Part shown: piece after piece, positions 53,575 to 62,291 of the stretch
Numbering within the stretch: position 1 is the stretch's first letter
Layout: every line of letters starts with the position of its first letter
Assembly (NCBI RefSeq): GCF_003062295.1
Contig: NZ_PYCN01000004.1
Coordinates: 346,033 to 410,032, forward strand
Reading direction: 5' to 3'
From: Bradyrhizobium algeriense
GTDB lineage: Bacteria; Pseudomonadota; Alphaproteobacteria; Rhizobiales; Xanthobacteraceae
Length of the DNA stretch: 64,000 nt
The notes under the pieces: generated by a model
What the model was told of the DNA's origin: nothing
The model's database searches: none
The model's input: only the letters and a program-made list of their open reading frames with translations
Made by a program: the position numbers and the translations under genes

Positions 53575-54114
53575 TCAAATCTTGCCGTTGACGTCCCTCT
53601 GCACCCGGTTGGCCATCTCGATCAAGCGCCGCCAGGCCCGCTCCAGGAACGACATCATGCGATCCATGTCGCGGTCGCTCGGCAGCGGAATCTCGATCTT
53701 GCGCTCGGCCTCGGCTACCTTCGGCTCGCTCTTCTTCAGCGAATCCGATTTCGGCAGCGGCTCTTCGATCTTGCCGGGCACGGTCGGCTCGCGCTCGGCG
53801 AGTTGGGCCTTGAACCTTTCATTCTCGGCCTGCAGCCGGACAATGTCGGCTTGCAGACGGCCGATTTCCGTGTCCATCGCCGCGCGTTCGTCGGGGACGG
53901 CGTAGCAGGCCCAGCCCGCGCCCGAATTGTTGCAGGTCGAAATCGCGCCGGTTCTTGTATCGAGCCGAAGCACGCCCTCCCCCGTCGGTGACAGCGCATA
54001 GCGGCCGTTCTCGGTATCGGGCGCGGCTCCCGCGAGCGCGTGGCCGCCGACTGTGAGACAAAGCGCCAGCACGGCGGGCCTTAAGAATTTCGAGGACGAT
54101 TTCGCTGTGCTCAT
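53575..54114 (-). CDS. Exported coiled-coil protein, hypothetical
   Basis: A 179-residue product. An N-terminal signal peptide (LRPAVLALCLTVGGHALAGA) precedes a short segment with two cysteines (TCNNSGAGWACY), then a strong heptad coiled coil near residues 78-108 (MDTEIGRLQADIVRLQAENE). The C-terminal part is charged and helical (MDRMMSFLERAWRRLIEMAN). Probably periplasmic and oligomeric. Family not recognised; similar proteins with signal peptide, Cys pair and coiled coil are common in Bradyrhizobium. Confidence 0.78.
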   Translation of the reverse strand: MSTAKSSSKFLRPAVLALCLTVGGHALAGAAPDTENGRYALSPTGEGVLRLDTRTGAISTCNNSGAGWACYAVPDERAAMDTEIGRLQADIVRLQAENERFKAQLAEREPTVPGKIEEPLPKSDSLKKSEPKVAEAERKIEIPLPSDRDMDRMMSFLERAWRRLIEMANRVQRDVNGKI

Positions 54115-54179
54115 GGGCTTGCTCCCGCCTCAGGACAGTACCGGTTTCCTCGACCGCCGGGGCGCTTTCAAGGCACCCC

Positions 54180-54803
54180 TTACACGACTGAGCTATAGGG
54201 CGCGCGGCCGGACTTCAACGCATCTTCCAGCAATTCGAGGCGGTCCTGCCCCCAGAACACTTCGCCCTCGAGCACATAGACCGGCGAGCCGAATACGTCG
54301 GCCGCGAGCGCATCCTGCCGGTTCTGCTCATACGCCGCGCTGACTTCCTCCGCGCCGGAGCGCTCCACCAATTGCTTGCCGGGGAGCCCCGATTCGTCGG
54401 CGAGTTTTTCGATCGTTGCGGGATCGGCGAGATTGAGCTGATCTTCCCAGACGGCGGCAAAGGCCCGGCGCAAATAGCGGTCGGGATCGTGGCCGGCCTC
54501 GAGCGCCGCGATCACGACGCCGTCGGCGAGGCGGGCATTGAATGGCCAGTGCGCCGGCTGCAGATTAAATTTCAGTCCGCGCTTGTCGCGCCAGCGCTGC
54601 AGTTCGACCATCCGGTAGCGCTGCCGGACCGGGTGGCGCTTCATCAAAGGCAGGCCGCCGGTCTCCGAAAACAGATCGACCAGCACCACCGGCCTGTGAT
54701 TTACCTTGAGATCATAAGTACTTACCAGGCGCCTAAAGGACTGATGCCCGATATAGGCCCAGGGCGACTGGAGCGAGAAATAGTAATCGACCTGACGCGG
54801 CAT
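54180..54803 (-). CDS. 2-hydroxychromene-2-carboxylate isomerase-like, DsbA-fold protein
   Basis: A 207-residue kappa-class GST/HCCA-isomerase family protein. The N-terminus VDYYFSLQSPWAYIGHQSFR has the serine-based (SxxSPW) glutathione site in place of the DsbA CxxC. DVFGSPVYVLEGEVFWGQDR near the end is the conserved cis-Pro and FWGxDR motif. It probably acts with glutathione on aromatic or related substrates; no aromatic catabolic genes lie nearby. Cytoplasmic, no signal peptide. Confidence 0.92.
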   Translation of the reverse strand: MPRQVDYYFSLQSPWAYIGHQSFRRLVSTYDLKVNHRPVVLVDLFSETGGLPLMKRHPVRQRYRMVELQRWRDKRGLKFNLQPAHWPFNARLADGVVIAALEAGHDPDRYLRRAFAAVWEDQLNLADPATIEKLADESGLPGKQLVERSGAEEVSAAYEQNRQDALAADVFGSPVYVLEGEVFWGQDRLELLEDALKSGRAPYSSVV

Positions 54804-54982
54804 GCGGGCTCCGGGGACGGGGATTTTCGCTTCGCTTTGGACATCCCAACAGAGCGTTCAAACGGGTGCAAGATCGATCCGTGTGGCAATACTGCTGCAC
54901 TGCGATCGAAGGTCCACAGGGCCACGGGCGACATTCAAATAAATCCAGAAAAATCAAAGCACTAGCTGGTTACGGCCCAATC

Positions 54983-55011
54983 TTGACTTGAATAGACGCG
55001 GTAAGTATGGT
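54983..55011 (+). promoter_or_regulatory. Candidate sigma-70-type promoter of the atp operon
   Basis: ttgact (54983-54988) and tatggt (55006-55011) are separated by 17 bases, ending 67 bases before the atpI ATG. The fit to the consensus is moderate. No other good pair was seen in this gap. Confidence 0.35.
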
Positions 55012-55078
55012 CCGCGCGGCTTTCAAGGGTGACGGGCGTAATTTCCATCAACCGTTGGCATCGTTTAATGTCTTGGGC

Positions 55079-55450
55079 ATGGCCGAAGACAAGAATGACA
55101 ACGCAAGTGGAAATCGCGATCAGCCGTCCTCCGACGAAGCTGCGCTTTCCGCAAGGCTCGGAAGTCTGGATCAACGGTTGTCCGAAATTCGGGACAGCCG
55201 CAAAATCAAGACTGATCAACCCGGAACTGAAAGCGGAGACAGAGCTGCCAGAGCTTCTGCCATGGCGCTTGGTTTCCGGCTTTCCTCGGAATTGGTCGCG
55301 GGCGTTGTCGTCGGAGCGGCGATTGGCTGGGGGTTCGACCGTTTATTGTCGACATCGCCGTTCGGTTTCATCGTGTTTCTGCTGCTCGGCTTCGTCGCCG
55401 GTGTGGTCAACGTGGTGAGAACTGCAGGCGCAGGTCCAGGCAGGCGCTGA
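55079..55450 (+). CDS. atpI: ATP synthase assembly protein AtpI
   Basis: A 123-residue protein. The first ~65 residues are charged and helical; two transmembrane helices follow (LSSELVAGVVVGAAIGWGFD and FGFIVFLLLGFVAGVVNVVR), as in alphaproteobacterial AtpI (UncI), which helps assemble the c-ring. First gene of the F0 operon, 69 bases before atpB. The ATG at 55079 has no strong ribosome site; longer starts at 55007 are possible. Confidence 0.88.
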   Translation: MAEDKNDNASGNRDQPSSDEAALSARLGSLDQRLSEIRDSRKIKTDQPGTESGDRAARASAMALGFRLSSELVAGVVVGAAIGWGFDRLLSTSPFGFIVFLLLGFVAGVVNVVRTAGAGPGRR

Positions 55451-55519
55451 GCGTCGACGGGAAGTCACGACATTTGAAATTCGATTGCCGGCCAGGCCGG
55501 TGGATAAAGAGCCGCGCGG

Positions 55520-56275
55520 ATGAAAATCGACCCGATCCACCAGTTCAATATCGAACCCCTCTTCACGATCGGCCATATCGGCAACCACACGATCGCCTTC
55601 ACCAACTCGTCGCTCTACATGTTCCTCTCGGTAGCGGTGATCTCGCTATTGATGATCGGCGGCATGGCGCAACGGCAGCTGGTTCCCGGACGGCTGCAGT
55701 CGATCGCCGAAATCTCCTACGAGTTCGTCGCCAGCACGATCCGCTCTACCGCCGGCTCGGAAGGCATGAAGTTCTTCCCGCTGATCTTCTCGCTGTTCAT
55801 GTTCATCTGTATTTCGAACCTGATTGGCATCATCCCCTACACGTTCACGGTTTCGAGCCACATCATCGTCACCGCGGCGCTGGCCTTCCTGGTTTTCTTC
55901 ACCGTCCTGATCTACGGGATCTACAAGAACGGCCTGAAGTTCTTCAAGATTTTCGTGCCCTCCGGCGTGCCGATCTACATCCTGCCGCTGGTCATGTTCA
56001 TCGAAATCCTGTCGTTCTTCCTGCGGCCGGTTTCGCACAGCGTACGTCTGTTCGCCAACATGCTGGCCGGCCACATCGCGCTGAAGGTGTTCGCGGGCTT
56101 CGTCGCCATGCTCGGCGTCTCGCTTGGCGCGCTCGGCTGGGTCGGCGGCATGCTGCCACTGGCGCTCACCGTTGCGCTGACAGCGCTCGAACTGCTGGTC
56201 GCATTCCTGCAGGCCTACGTGTTCGCGATCCTCACCTGCATCTACCTCAACGACGCCATTCATCCGGGACACTAA
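55520..56275 (+). CDS. atpB: F-type ATP synthase subunit a
   Basis: A 251-residue inner-membrane subunit that carries the proton half-channels. The essential arginine is Arg176 in [16 protein letters not shown], inside the long helix facing the c-ring. Five or six hydrophobic helices are visible ([40 protein letters not shown]). The length is normal for alphaproteobacteria. It is followed 54 bases later by atpE. F1 genes (atpHAGDC) are not in this window, as usual for this group, where F0 and F1 form separate operons. Confidence 0.97.
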   Translation: MKIDPIHQFNIEPLFTIGHIGNHTIAFTNSSLYMFLSVAVISLLMIGGMAQRQLVPGRLQSIAEISYEFVASTIRSTAGSEGMKFFPLIFSLFMFICISNLIGIIPYTFTVSSHIIVTAALAFLVFFTVLIYGIYKNGLKFFKIFVPSGVPIYILPLVMFIEILSFFLRPVSHSVRLFANMLAGHIALKVFAGFVAMLGVSLGALGWVGGMLPLALTVALTALELLVAFLQAYVFAILTCIYLNDAIHPGH

Positions 56276-56329
56276 GCGTCCGGGGAATTTCCACCCTCAC
56301 TCTGTCTTATCTCTCAAGGAGCTCTAGAA

Positions 56330-56560
56330 ATGGAACCGGCAGCAGCTAAACTTATCGGCGCGGGCATCGCATGCATCGGCATGGGCGGCGCGGGCGTCGG
56401 CGTGGGCATCATCTTCGGCAACTACCTCGCCGCAGCGGTGCGCAATCCTTCGGCAGCCCAGGGCCAGTTCGGCAACCTGATCTTCGGTTTCGCCGTGACC
56501 GAAGCGCTCGGCATCTTCTCGCTGCTGATCGCGCTGCTGCTGCTGTTCGTTCCGCTCTGA
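56330..56560 (+). CDS. atpE: F-type ATP synthase subunit c
   Basis: A 76-residue proteolipid of two helices. The proton-binding acid is Glu58 in [12 protein letters not shown], and the polar loop is [11 protein letters not shown] (residues 36-46). The glycine-rich first helix ([14 protein letters not shown]) packs the c-ring. A strong caaggagct-type ribosome site (56316-56324) precedes the ATG, fitting the higher copy number of subunit c. Confidence 0.98.
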   Translation: MEPAAAKLIGAGIACIGMGGAGVGVGIIFGNYLAAAVRNPSAAQGQFGNLIFGFAVTEALGIFSLLIALLLLFVPL

Positions 56561-56619
56561 GCTGCACCCTATCGCGCTGCCCGGTCCGGGCGGCGCGCTG
56601 ACAGCAACAGGAGAACTCC

Positions 56620-57168
56620 GTGGCTGAAAAGAGTCATGGTACCGGCGCCCACACCGGAGCAGATGGCGGACACGGCGGAGGATTTCCTCCGTTCGAGTCG
56701 AGCACGTTTGCTTCGCAGCTGGTGTCGCTCGTCATCGCATTCGTCGCGCTCTATGTGATCGTATCCCGCATCGCGCTGCCGCGCGTCGAAAGCGTGATCG
56801 ACGCACGTCAGAACGCGATCGAGGGCGATCTGGCCGCGGCGCAGAAGCTGAAGGACGAGTCCGACGCTGCGCTGAAGGCGTATGAGACGGAACTCGCTTC
56901 GGCGCGTTCCCGCGCACAAGCCATTGGCAACGAGACCCGCGAGAAGCTGAACGCGGCCTCGGAAGCCGAACGCAAGAAGCTGGAAGACCAGCTGACCACC
57001 AGGCTTGCCGCCGCCGAGAAGCAGATCGCGGCGACCCGCGAGACCGCGATGAGCAATGTCCGCGGCATCGCCGCGGATGCTGCCGGCGCGATCGTGCAAC
57101 GCCTCACCGGCGTGCTGCCCGACAAGAAGACGGTGAGCAAGGCCGTCGATGCTACGTTGAAGGGATAG
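56620..57168 (+). CDS. atpF': F-type ATP synthase subunit b'
   Basis: A 182-residue peripheral stalk subunit. A His/Gly-rich start, one membrane helix ([20 protein letters not shown], ~residues 31-50) and a long charged coiled coil (~55-150) with alanine-rich heptads. It starts with GTG at 56620 after aggagaactcc. In photosynthetic and related alphaproteobacteria the stalk is a heterodimer of b and b', and the b gene follows after 4 bases. Confidence 0.93.
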   Translation: MAEKSHGTGAHTGADGGHGGGFPPFESSTFASQLVSLVIAFVALYVIVSRIALPRVESVIDARQNAIEGDLAAAQKLKDESDAALKAYETELASARSRAQAIGNETREKLNAASEAERKKLEDQLTTRLAAAEKQIAATRETAMSNVRGIAADAAGAIVQRLTGVLPDKKTVSKAVDATLKG

Positions 57169-57172
57169 ACGG

Positions 57173-57658
57173 ATGTTTGCCCAACCGGAAACCTGGGTCG
57201 CGATTGCCTTCGTCATCCTGATGGTGCTGTTTGCCTATCTCGGCATCCACAAGACGGTGCTGACGGCGCTCGATCATCGCGCCCAGCGTATCAAGGCCGA
57301 ACTCGACGACGCCCGCCGTCTCAAGGAGGAGGCCGCAAAGCTGCTCGGCGAGTACCAGACCCGGCGCGCCAGCGCCGAGCGCGAGGCTGAGGAGATCATC
57401 GCCAACGCCAAGGCCGAAGCCGAGCGCATTGCGACCGAGGCCAAGGCCAAGATGGAAGACTTCGTCGCCCGCCGCACCAAGACCGCGGAGAGCAAGATCG
57501 CGCTCGCCGAAGCCCAGGCGCTGGCCGACGTCCGTGCCGCCGCCGCCAATGCCGCCGTCGAAGCCGCCTCGACCATCCTGTCGAAGTCGGTCAAGGGCTC
57601 GGTCGCCGACGACCTTCTCGCCAAGGGCATTGCCGAGGTTCGCGCCAAGCTGAACTGA
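57173..57658 (+). CDS. atpF: F-type ATP synthase subunit b
   Basis: A 161-residue peripheral stalk subunit. One N-terminal membrane helix ([20 protein letters not shown]) is followed by a coiled coil (residues ~35-140; [20 protein letters not shown]). It pairs with b', encoded just upstream. It is the last gene of the F0 operon, followed by a strong terminator. Confidence 0.95.
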   Translation: MFAQPETWVAIAFVILMVLFAYLGIHKTVLTALDHRAQRIKAELDDARRLKEEAAKLLGEYQTRRASAEREAEEIIANAKAEAERIATEAKAKMEDFVARRTKTAESKIALAEAQALADVRAAAANAAVEAASTILSKSVKGSVADDLLAKGIAEVRAKLN

Positions 57659-57678
57659 GCGCTTTCCACCCATCCATC

Positions 57679-57712
57679 AAAAACCGGCGCGAGACGATCG
57701 CGCCGGTTTTTT
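57679..57712. terminator. Bidirectional terminator between atpF and the convergent gene
   Basis: aaaaccggcgcg pairs with cgcgccggtttt around agacgat, with A and T runs on both flanks, so it can stop transcription from either side. Confidence 0.9.
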
Positions 57713-58346
57713 ATTGCTTCTTCTTTTTCGGCGCCGGGCGTTCGGGCTTCAGGGCCTGCGGGTCGAAGCCGATATAGAAGATGTAGCTGTCGCCGTCGGC
57801 GCCGGGAGGCGCCGGATAAGTGAGATCTTCGGCCACCAGCGTGAACGGCTCGCTGCCGCCTTCCGTCATGGAGACCGTGGTCTGGTAGGCCTTGGTGGCG
57901 ATGGTCTTTTCGGAGATGCCGCCGTGCACCACCGCGACGCGTATAGGGACCTGGACCGAGGGTGGCGCGCCGGCCGGGCCGGCAATGACGCGGCCCTGAA
58001 TGCCGATCCGCGCCGTGATCACGCCGCCATTGACGCTGCATTCGCGGGCCATTTTGGAGATCGTCACCTGAAAGCGCAGGTCGTTGCCGACCGGCTGCTT
58101 GCCGGGTGCCGCGACGGCGTAGGTGGCCGCGCCGGCCCTGACCGTGACCGGTGGACAGGTCAGATCGCCCGTGTCCTGGGGCGCTGCCGGTGCATTGGTG
58201 GCCGGCTGCTCGTCCGACTTACCGCCGAACAGGCTCTTGAAACGATCGGTAATCGATTGCGCCGATGCCGGCGCCACCATCAGGCAGGCCAGCCCGCCCG
58301 CGACTGCGGCTGCCGCCATCACCCTGGCCAAACGATTGTTACCCAT
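57711..58346 (-). CDS. Exported hypothetical protein
   Basis: A 211-residue product. A signal peptide (ARVMAAAAVAGGLACLMVAP, then ASA|Q) is followed by a 40-residue linker and a beta-rich domain (LTCPPVTVRAGAATYAVAAP, FQVTISKMARECSVNGGVIT, RIGIQGRVIAG) with two cysteines (DLTCPPV, RECSVNG). It ends in a Pro/Lys tail (ERPAPKKKKQ). The family is not named with certainty. Start at 58346 because aggga precedes it; the first ATG at 58367 lacks a site. Confidence 0.8.
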   Translation of the reverse strand: MGNNRLARVMAAAAVAGGLACLMVAPASAQSITDRFKSLFGGKSDEQPATNAPAAPQDTGDLTCPPVTVRAGAATYAVAAPGKQPVGNDLRFQVTISKMARECSVNGGVITARIGIQGRVIAGPAGAPPSVQVPIRVAVVHGGISEKTIATKAYQTTVSMTEGGSEPFTLVAEDLTYPAPPGADGDSYIFYIGFDPQALKPERPAPKKKKQ

Positions 58347-58453
58347 GCGACGTCCCTGAAATCCCATCGTCTCACGTCATTGTTCCCGGGCGGCGTTATA
58401 GCAGCCCAATGGCGGCGAACCCAAGGCACCCAAAAGGCTTGGAAATCAACGGT

Positions 58454-59041
58454 TCAGCCGCGGAAATCCTCATGCAGCAGGCCGAACAGCAGATGGTCCT
58501 GCCAGACGCCATTGATGCAGAGATAGCGCCGCGCCAGCCCCTCGCGGGTGAAGCCGCATTTCTCCAGCACCCGGATCGAAGGCGAATTGGAGGGAATGCA
58601 GGCGGCCTCGATGCGGTGCAGATTGAGCTCGCCGAACAGCGTCGGCAGCAGCACCCGCAGCGCCGCGGTCATGTAGCCGCGGCCGGCATGGGGCTCGCCG
58701 ACCCAATAGCCGATGGTGCCGGCCTGCACGATGCCGCGGCGGACATTGGCAAGCGTGATGCCGCCGATCATGGCGCCGTCAGACTGGCGGAAGATGATGA
58801 ACGGATAGGAGCGGTCGGCGGCGATATCTTCGGCGTAGCGGCGCAGCCTTCGGCGAAAGCCGGCGCGGGTCAGATCGTCCGACGGCCAGATCGGCTCCCA
58901 CGGCGTGAGGTAGGCGCGGCTTTGCTCGCGCAATTGCGCCCATTGCAGGAAATCCGCCATTTGCGGCGCGCGCAGCAGGAGGCCGTGGCCGCGCGGCACG
59001 AGCGCGGCCGGTCCGCTGGTTGGCAAACGAAACAGGGCCAT
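58454..59041 (-). CDS. RimJ/RimL-type GNAT N-acetyltransferase
   Basis: A 195-residue acetyltransferase. Acetyl-CoA-binding GYWVGEPHAGRGYMTAALRV and IPSNSPSIRVLEKCGFTREG, with final W/H residues in INGVWQDHLLFGLL, are as in ribosomal-protein N-acetyltransferases (RimJ group). The ATG at 59041 gives the usual MALFRLPTS-type start; upstream sequence is repeat. The protein substrate is unknown. Located between an exported protein gene and an M16 peptidase gene, all on one strand. Confidence 0.92.
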   Translation of the reverse strand: MALFRLPTSGPAALVPRGHGLLLRAPQMADFLQWAQLREQSRAYLTPWEPIWPSDDLTRAGFRRRLRRYAEDIAADRSYPFIIFRQSDGAMIGGITLANVRRGIVQAGTIGYWVGEPHAGRGYMTAALRVLLPTLFGELNLHRIEAACIPSNSPSIRVLEKCGFTREGLARRYLCINGVWQDHLLFGLLHEDFRG

Positions 59042-59072
59042 GCCCTTAATTCTCCCGCCCGAATTGCCTCTC

Positions 59073-59247
59073 CCTCGCCCCGCTCTTGCGGGGAGATGGT
59101 CGGGGTGAGGGGCTCTCTCCACGAGTTGCAATCGCGGAGAGAGCCCCTCACCCGGCGCTTCGCCGTAGCCGAGGCTATCGCCTCGGCGTTTGCTAAGTAC
59201 GGCCGCCGAAGGCGGCCTATGCTCTCCCCGCAAGAGCGGGGCGAGGT
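59073..59247. repeat. Composite dispersed palindrome, family F
   Basis: Outer arms cctcgccccgctcttgcggg (59073-59092) and cccgcaagagcggggcgagg (59228-59247) are complementary; an inner pair ggtgaggggctctctcc (59104-59120) and ggagagagcccctcacc (59136-59152) is nearly perfect. It lies just downstream of the M16 peptidase gene. Confidence 0.85.
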
Positions 59248-59254
59248 TGAAACG

Positions 59255-60544
59255 CTAATGCAGCAGCGTCTTCGCCTTCGACCTGGTCAATCCTTCCGCA
59301 AAAGATACCGCCGTGTCCAGCCCCCTGCCGCTGCCAAGTGCTACGACCGCCGGCCGGCTGCGGGACAGCAGCGCATGCGCGGCGTTGCGGGTCGATTCAA
59401 CGCTGACCGCATCGATTCTGGCGACCAGCTCTTCCACCGTCTGCGGCCGTCCATAGGCCAGCACGTGCCGCGCCAGCTGTTCGGCCCGGGAGGAGCAGCT
59501 TTCCAGCGCCATCAGAAGCCCTGCCTTCATCTGCGCCTTGGCGCGGGCGATCTCGGCTTCGGTCAGGGTTTCCACCGCATCATTGATGACGTCGACGATC
59601 ACTTCCATCATTTCCGGCGCGTCGCCGGGATCGGTGCCGGTATAGAGGCCGAAAAAGCCGGTGTCGGAATAGGGCGCGTGGAAGGTGTAGATCGAGTAGC
59701 ACAGGCCGCGCTTCTCGCGCACTTCCTGGAACAGCCGCGACGACATTCCGCCGCCGAGCGTATTGGTGAACACCTGCAGCGAGAACAGCGACAGGTCGGT
59801 CTGCGGCACGCCCTCGAGCGCCAGCGTCAGATGCGCCTGTTCGAGGTCACGATGCACCACGCGCGAGCCGCCTTTGCCGAACATCGCCGGTACCGGCTTC
59901 GGCGCCGGCGTGGCGTTGAAGCTGGCAAATCTTTGCGCCACTTCCTCCACCACGCGCTTGTGGTCGACCGCGCCCGCGGCCGCCACCACCATGTCGGGGC
60001 CGCGGTAGTGCGTCGAGAGATAGCCGCGCAGCATGTCGCGATCGAATTTCTTCAGGGTCTTGGCGGTGCCCAGCAGCGAACGGCCCATCGGCTGGTCCGG
60101 AAAGCAGAGTTCGTTGAGGTGCTCGAACACGACGTCGTCAGGGGTATCCTGCGCCGCGCCGATTTCCTGCACAATGACGCTCTTCTCGCGCTCGAGTTCA
60201 TCCGGCACGAAGGATGGATTGGCGAGGATGTCGGAGAGCACGTCGAGCGCGAGCGGCACGTCGGCCTTCATCACCCGCGCATAATAGGCAGTGGTTTCGG
60301 TCGAAGTGCCGGCGTTGAGATCGCCGCCGACCGCCTCGATTTCCTCCACGATCTCCCGCGACGAGCGCCTGGTCGTGCCCTTGAAGGCCATGTGTTCCAG
60401 AAGATGCGAGATGCCGTGCTCGTTCGGCTTCTCGTCACGGCCGCCGACGCCGGCCCAGACGCCGAGCGCCGCTGTTTCCAGATGCGGCATGGTGTCGGTA
60501 ACGACGGTCAGGCCGGACGGCAGCTTGGTTACGTCAACGCTCAT
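59255..60544 (-). CDS. M16 zinc peptidase, mitochondrial processing peptidase-like
   Basis: A 429-residue protein with inverted zinc motif HLLEH (His47, Glu50, His51) and the downstream Glu in KSVIVQEIGAAQ. N-terminal LTVVTDTMPHLETAALGVWA and later GGGMSSRLFQEVREKRGLCY are family features, comparable to the beta subunit of mitochondrial MPP. Alphaproteobacterial members are thought to be ancestors of MPP. Its ATG overlaps the thrC stop (ATGA), a common alphaproteobacterial pair. Cytoplasmic, no signal peptide. Confidence 0.93.
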   Translation of the reverse strand: MSVDVTKLPSGLTVVTDTMPHLETAALGVWAGVGGRDEKPNEHGISHLLEHMAFKGTTRRSSREIVEEIEAVGGDLNAGTSTETTAYYARVMKADVPLALDVLSDILANPSFVPDELEREKSVIVQEIGAAQDTPDDVVFEHLNELCFPDQPMGRSLLGTAKTLKKFDRDMLRGYLSTHYRGPDMVVAAAGAVDHKRVVEEVAQRFASFNATPAPKPVPAMFGKGGSRVVHRDLEQAHLTLALEGVPQTDLSLFSLQVFTNTLGGGMSSRLFQEVREKRGLCYSIYTFHAPYSDTGFFGLYTGTDPGDAPEMMEVIVDVINDAVETLTEAEIARAKAQMKAGLLMALESCSSRAEQLARHVLAYGRPQTVEELVARIDAVSVESTRNAAHALLSRSRPAVVALGSGRGLDTAVSFAEGLTRSKAKTLLH

Positions 60545-61956
60545 CCGGCAACTCCCTGCTTCGCGGCACGGCTCACCGAGCGCACGAATCGCTCCACTTC
60601 AGCTGAATCGTTTTTCATCACCGTGATGTGTTCGGATTTGGTCATGAGACCGTCGAGCCACACCGGCAATTGCGGCCGCACGCCGCAGGCGGCTTCCACC
60701 GCATCGGGAAACTTGGCCGGATGCGCGGTCGACAGCACGATGTTGGGGATCTTCGAATCCGAGGTGTCGCGATCCGCCACCGCCAGCGCCACCGCGGTAT
60801 GGGGATCGACGAGGTCGCCGGCCTCGCGCCAGGCGGCGCGGATCGCGGCAGCCGTCTCGGTCTCGTCGGCGCGCCCGGCGTCGAATTCCTCGCGGATCGC
60901 GGCGAGCATGGCGTCCGGCAGCACGAAACGTCCGGATTGTTTCAGCGAAGCCATCAGGCGGCGAACGCTGTCGGGATCGCGGCGGCCTGCTTCGAACAGC
61001 AGCCGCTCGAAATTCGAGGAGACCTGGATGTCCATCGACGGCGAGGCCGAGGCGTGAACCTCGCGCACTTCGTAGATGCCGGTCTTGAGGGTGCGCGGCA
61101 GGATGTCGTTGACGTTGGAGGCGATGCGCAGCCAGCGGACCGGCAGCCCCATCTTCTTGGCGACATAGCCTGCAAAGATGTCGCCGAAATTGCCGGTCGG
61201 CACGGTGAAATCCACTGTGCGCGCGGGCGCGCCGAGGGCGACAGCGGAAGTGAAATAATACACGACCTGGGCCACGATCCGCGCCCAGTTGATCGAGTTG
61301 ACGCCGGACAGCGAGACCGCGTCGCGAAAGCCGTGATGGTTGAACATCGCCTTCAGGATCGCCTGGCAATCGTCGAAGGTGCCCTCGATCGCGAGCGCAT
61401 GCACATTGGCCGCGCCTGATGTCGTCATCATCCGCCGCTGCACGTCGGAGATCCGCCCGTTCGGGAACAGCACGACCAGATCGACATTGTCGAGACCCGC
61501 AAACGCATCGACGGCGGCGCCGCCGGTATCGCCTGAAGTCGCGACCACGATGGTGGTGCGCTGGTTGCGCTTGGCCAGCACGTGATCCATCAGCCGCGAG
61601 ATCAACTGCATCGCGACGTCCTTGAACGCCAGCGTCGGGCCGTGGAACAGCTCCAGCACGAATTGATTGGGCCCGACCTGGTTCAGCGGCACGACGGCCG
61701 GATGGCGGAACGTGGCGTAGGCTTCATTCGCCATGCGCCCAAGGTCGGCGTCGGAGATTTCACCCGCGACAAACGGCCGGATCACGTCGACCGCGACTTC
61801 CCAATAAGGCCGGCCGAAAAAGGAGGCGATGGTCTCGTGCGAGAGCTGCGGCCAGACCTCGGGCACATAGAGGCCGCCGTCGCGGGCGAGCCCGGTCAGC
61901 ATCACATCGCAGAAACCCAGGACGGGGGCCTCCCCCCGCGTCGAAATATAGCGCGT
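60541..61956 (-). CDS. thrC: Threonine synthase
   Basis: A 471-residue PLP enzyme that converts O-phosphohomoserine to threonine. The Schiff-base lysine is Lys113 in GPTLAFKDVAM. Further conserved parts are SGDTGGAAVDAFAG (phosphate of PLP), FPNGRISDVQRRMMTTSG and FTVPTGNFGDIFAGYVAKKM. A TTG at 61956, five bases after ggaggg, gives the standard N-terminus TRYISTRGEAPVLGF; the frame extends five codons further without a ribosome site. It ends by overlapping the M16 peptidase gene. Confidence 0.96.
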   Translation of the reverse strand, partial: TRYISTRGEAPVLGFCDVMLTGLARDGGLYVPEVWPQLSHETIASFFGRPYWEVAVDVIRPFVAGEISDADLGRMANEAYATFRHPAVVPLNQVGPNQFVLELFHGPTLAFKDVAMQLISRLMDHVLAKRNQRTTIVVATSGDTGGAAVDAFAGLDNVDLVVLFPNGRISDVQRRMMTTSGAANVHALAIEGTFDDCQAILKAMFNHHGFRDAVSLSGVNSINWARIVAQVVYYFTSAVALGAPARTVDFTVPTGNFGDIFAGYVAKKMGLPVRWLRIASNVNDILPRTLKTGIYEVREVHASASPSMDIQVSSNFERLLFEAGRRDPDSVRRLMASLKQSGRFVLPDAMLAAIREEFDAGRADETETAAAIRAAWREAGDLVDPHTAVALAVADRDTSDSKIPNIVLSTAHPAKFPDAVEAACGVRPQLPVWLDGLMTKSEHITVMKNDSAEVERFVRSVSRAAKQGVAG

Positions 61957-62291
61957 CAAACCACCCTCCAAAGGCGCAAGCCATATGCCAAGCCTTTGAT
62001 ATTGATCATGTATTTTGCCGCGCCAAGCGCGGAGCGAGAGGCACCATAAAGCGTTTTGGGGCGAAGGGGAAATGCCATGGGGGAGAAAAAGATGAGGGGT
62101 GGCGGGGGTGGCTACCCGGTTGGGACGGAGCCGGCTGTCTCCCCGTCATTGCGCGCGAAGCGAAGCAATCCATCCTTCGGCGCACGAGGTGACAATGGAT
62201 TGCTTCGCTTCGCTCGCAATGACGGTGGATATAGTTCGCGTTCTCGCGGCGCATTTGCGTCCGGGCAGCTTCGTAGCCCGCGCGTGCTCAG
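61957..62291. other. Intergenic region with dispersed palindrome
   Basis: About 335 bases between thrC and the LolC/E-type gene. It carries the family D palindrome at 62144-62224. The rest shows no gene. The promoter of thrC should lie between 61970 and 62140. Confidence 0.55.
62144..62224. repeat. Dispersed palindromic element, family D
   Basis: cgtcattgcgcgcgaagcga on the left is answered by cttcgctcgcaatgacg on the right, and gaagcaatccat with atggattgcttc inside. The two long stems make an almost perfect hairpin, of a type very common between genes of Bradyrhizobium. Confidence 0.85.

Noticed and set aside
58265..61057. Rightward open frame of 930 codons
   Set aside because: Crosses several leftward genes (GNAT, M16 peptidase, thrC) and two repeats; a chance frame.
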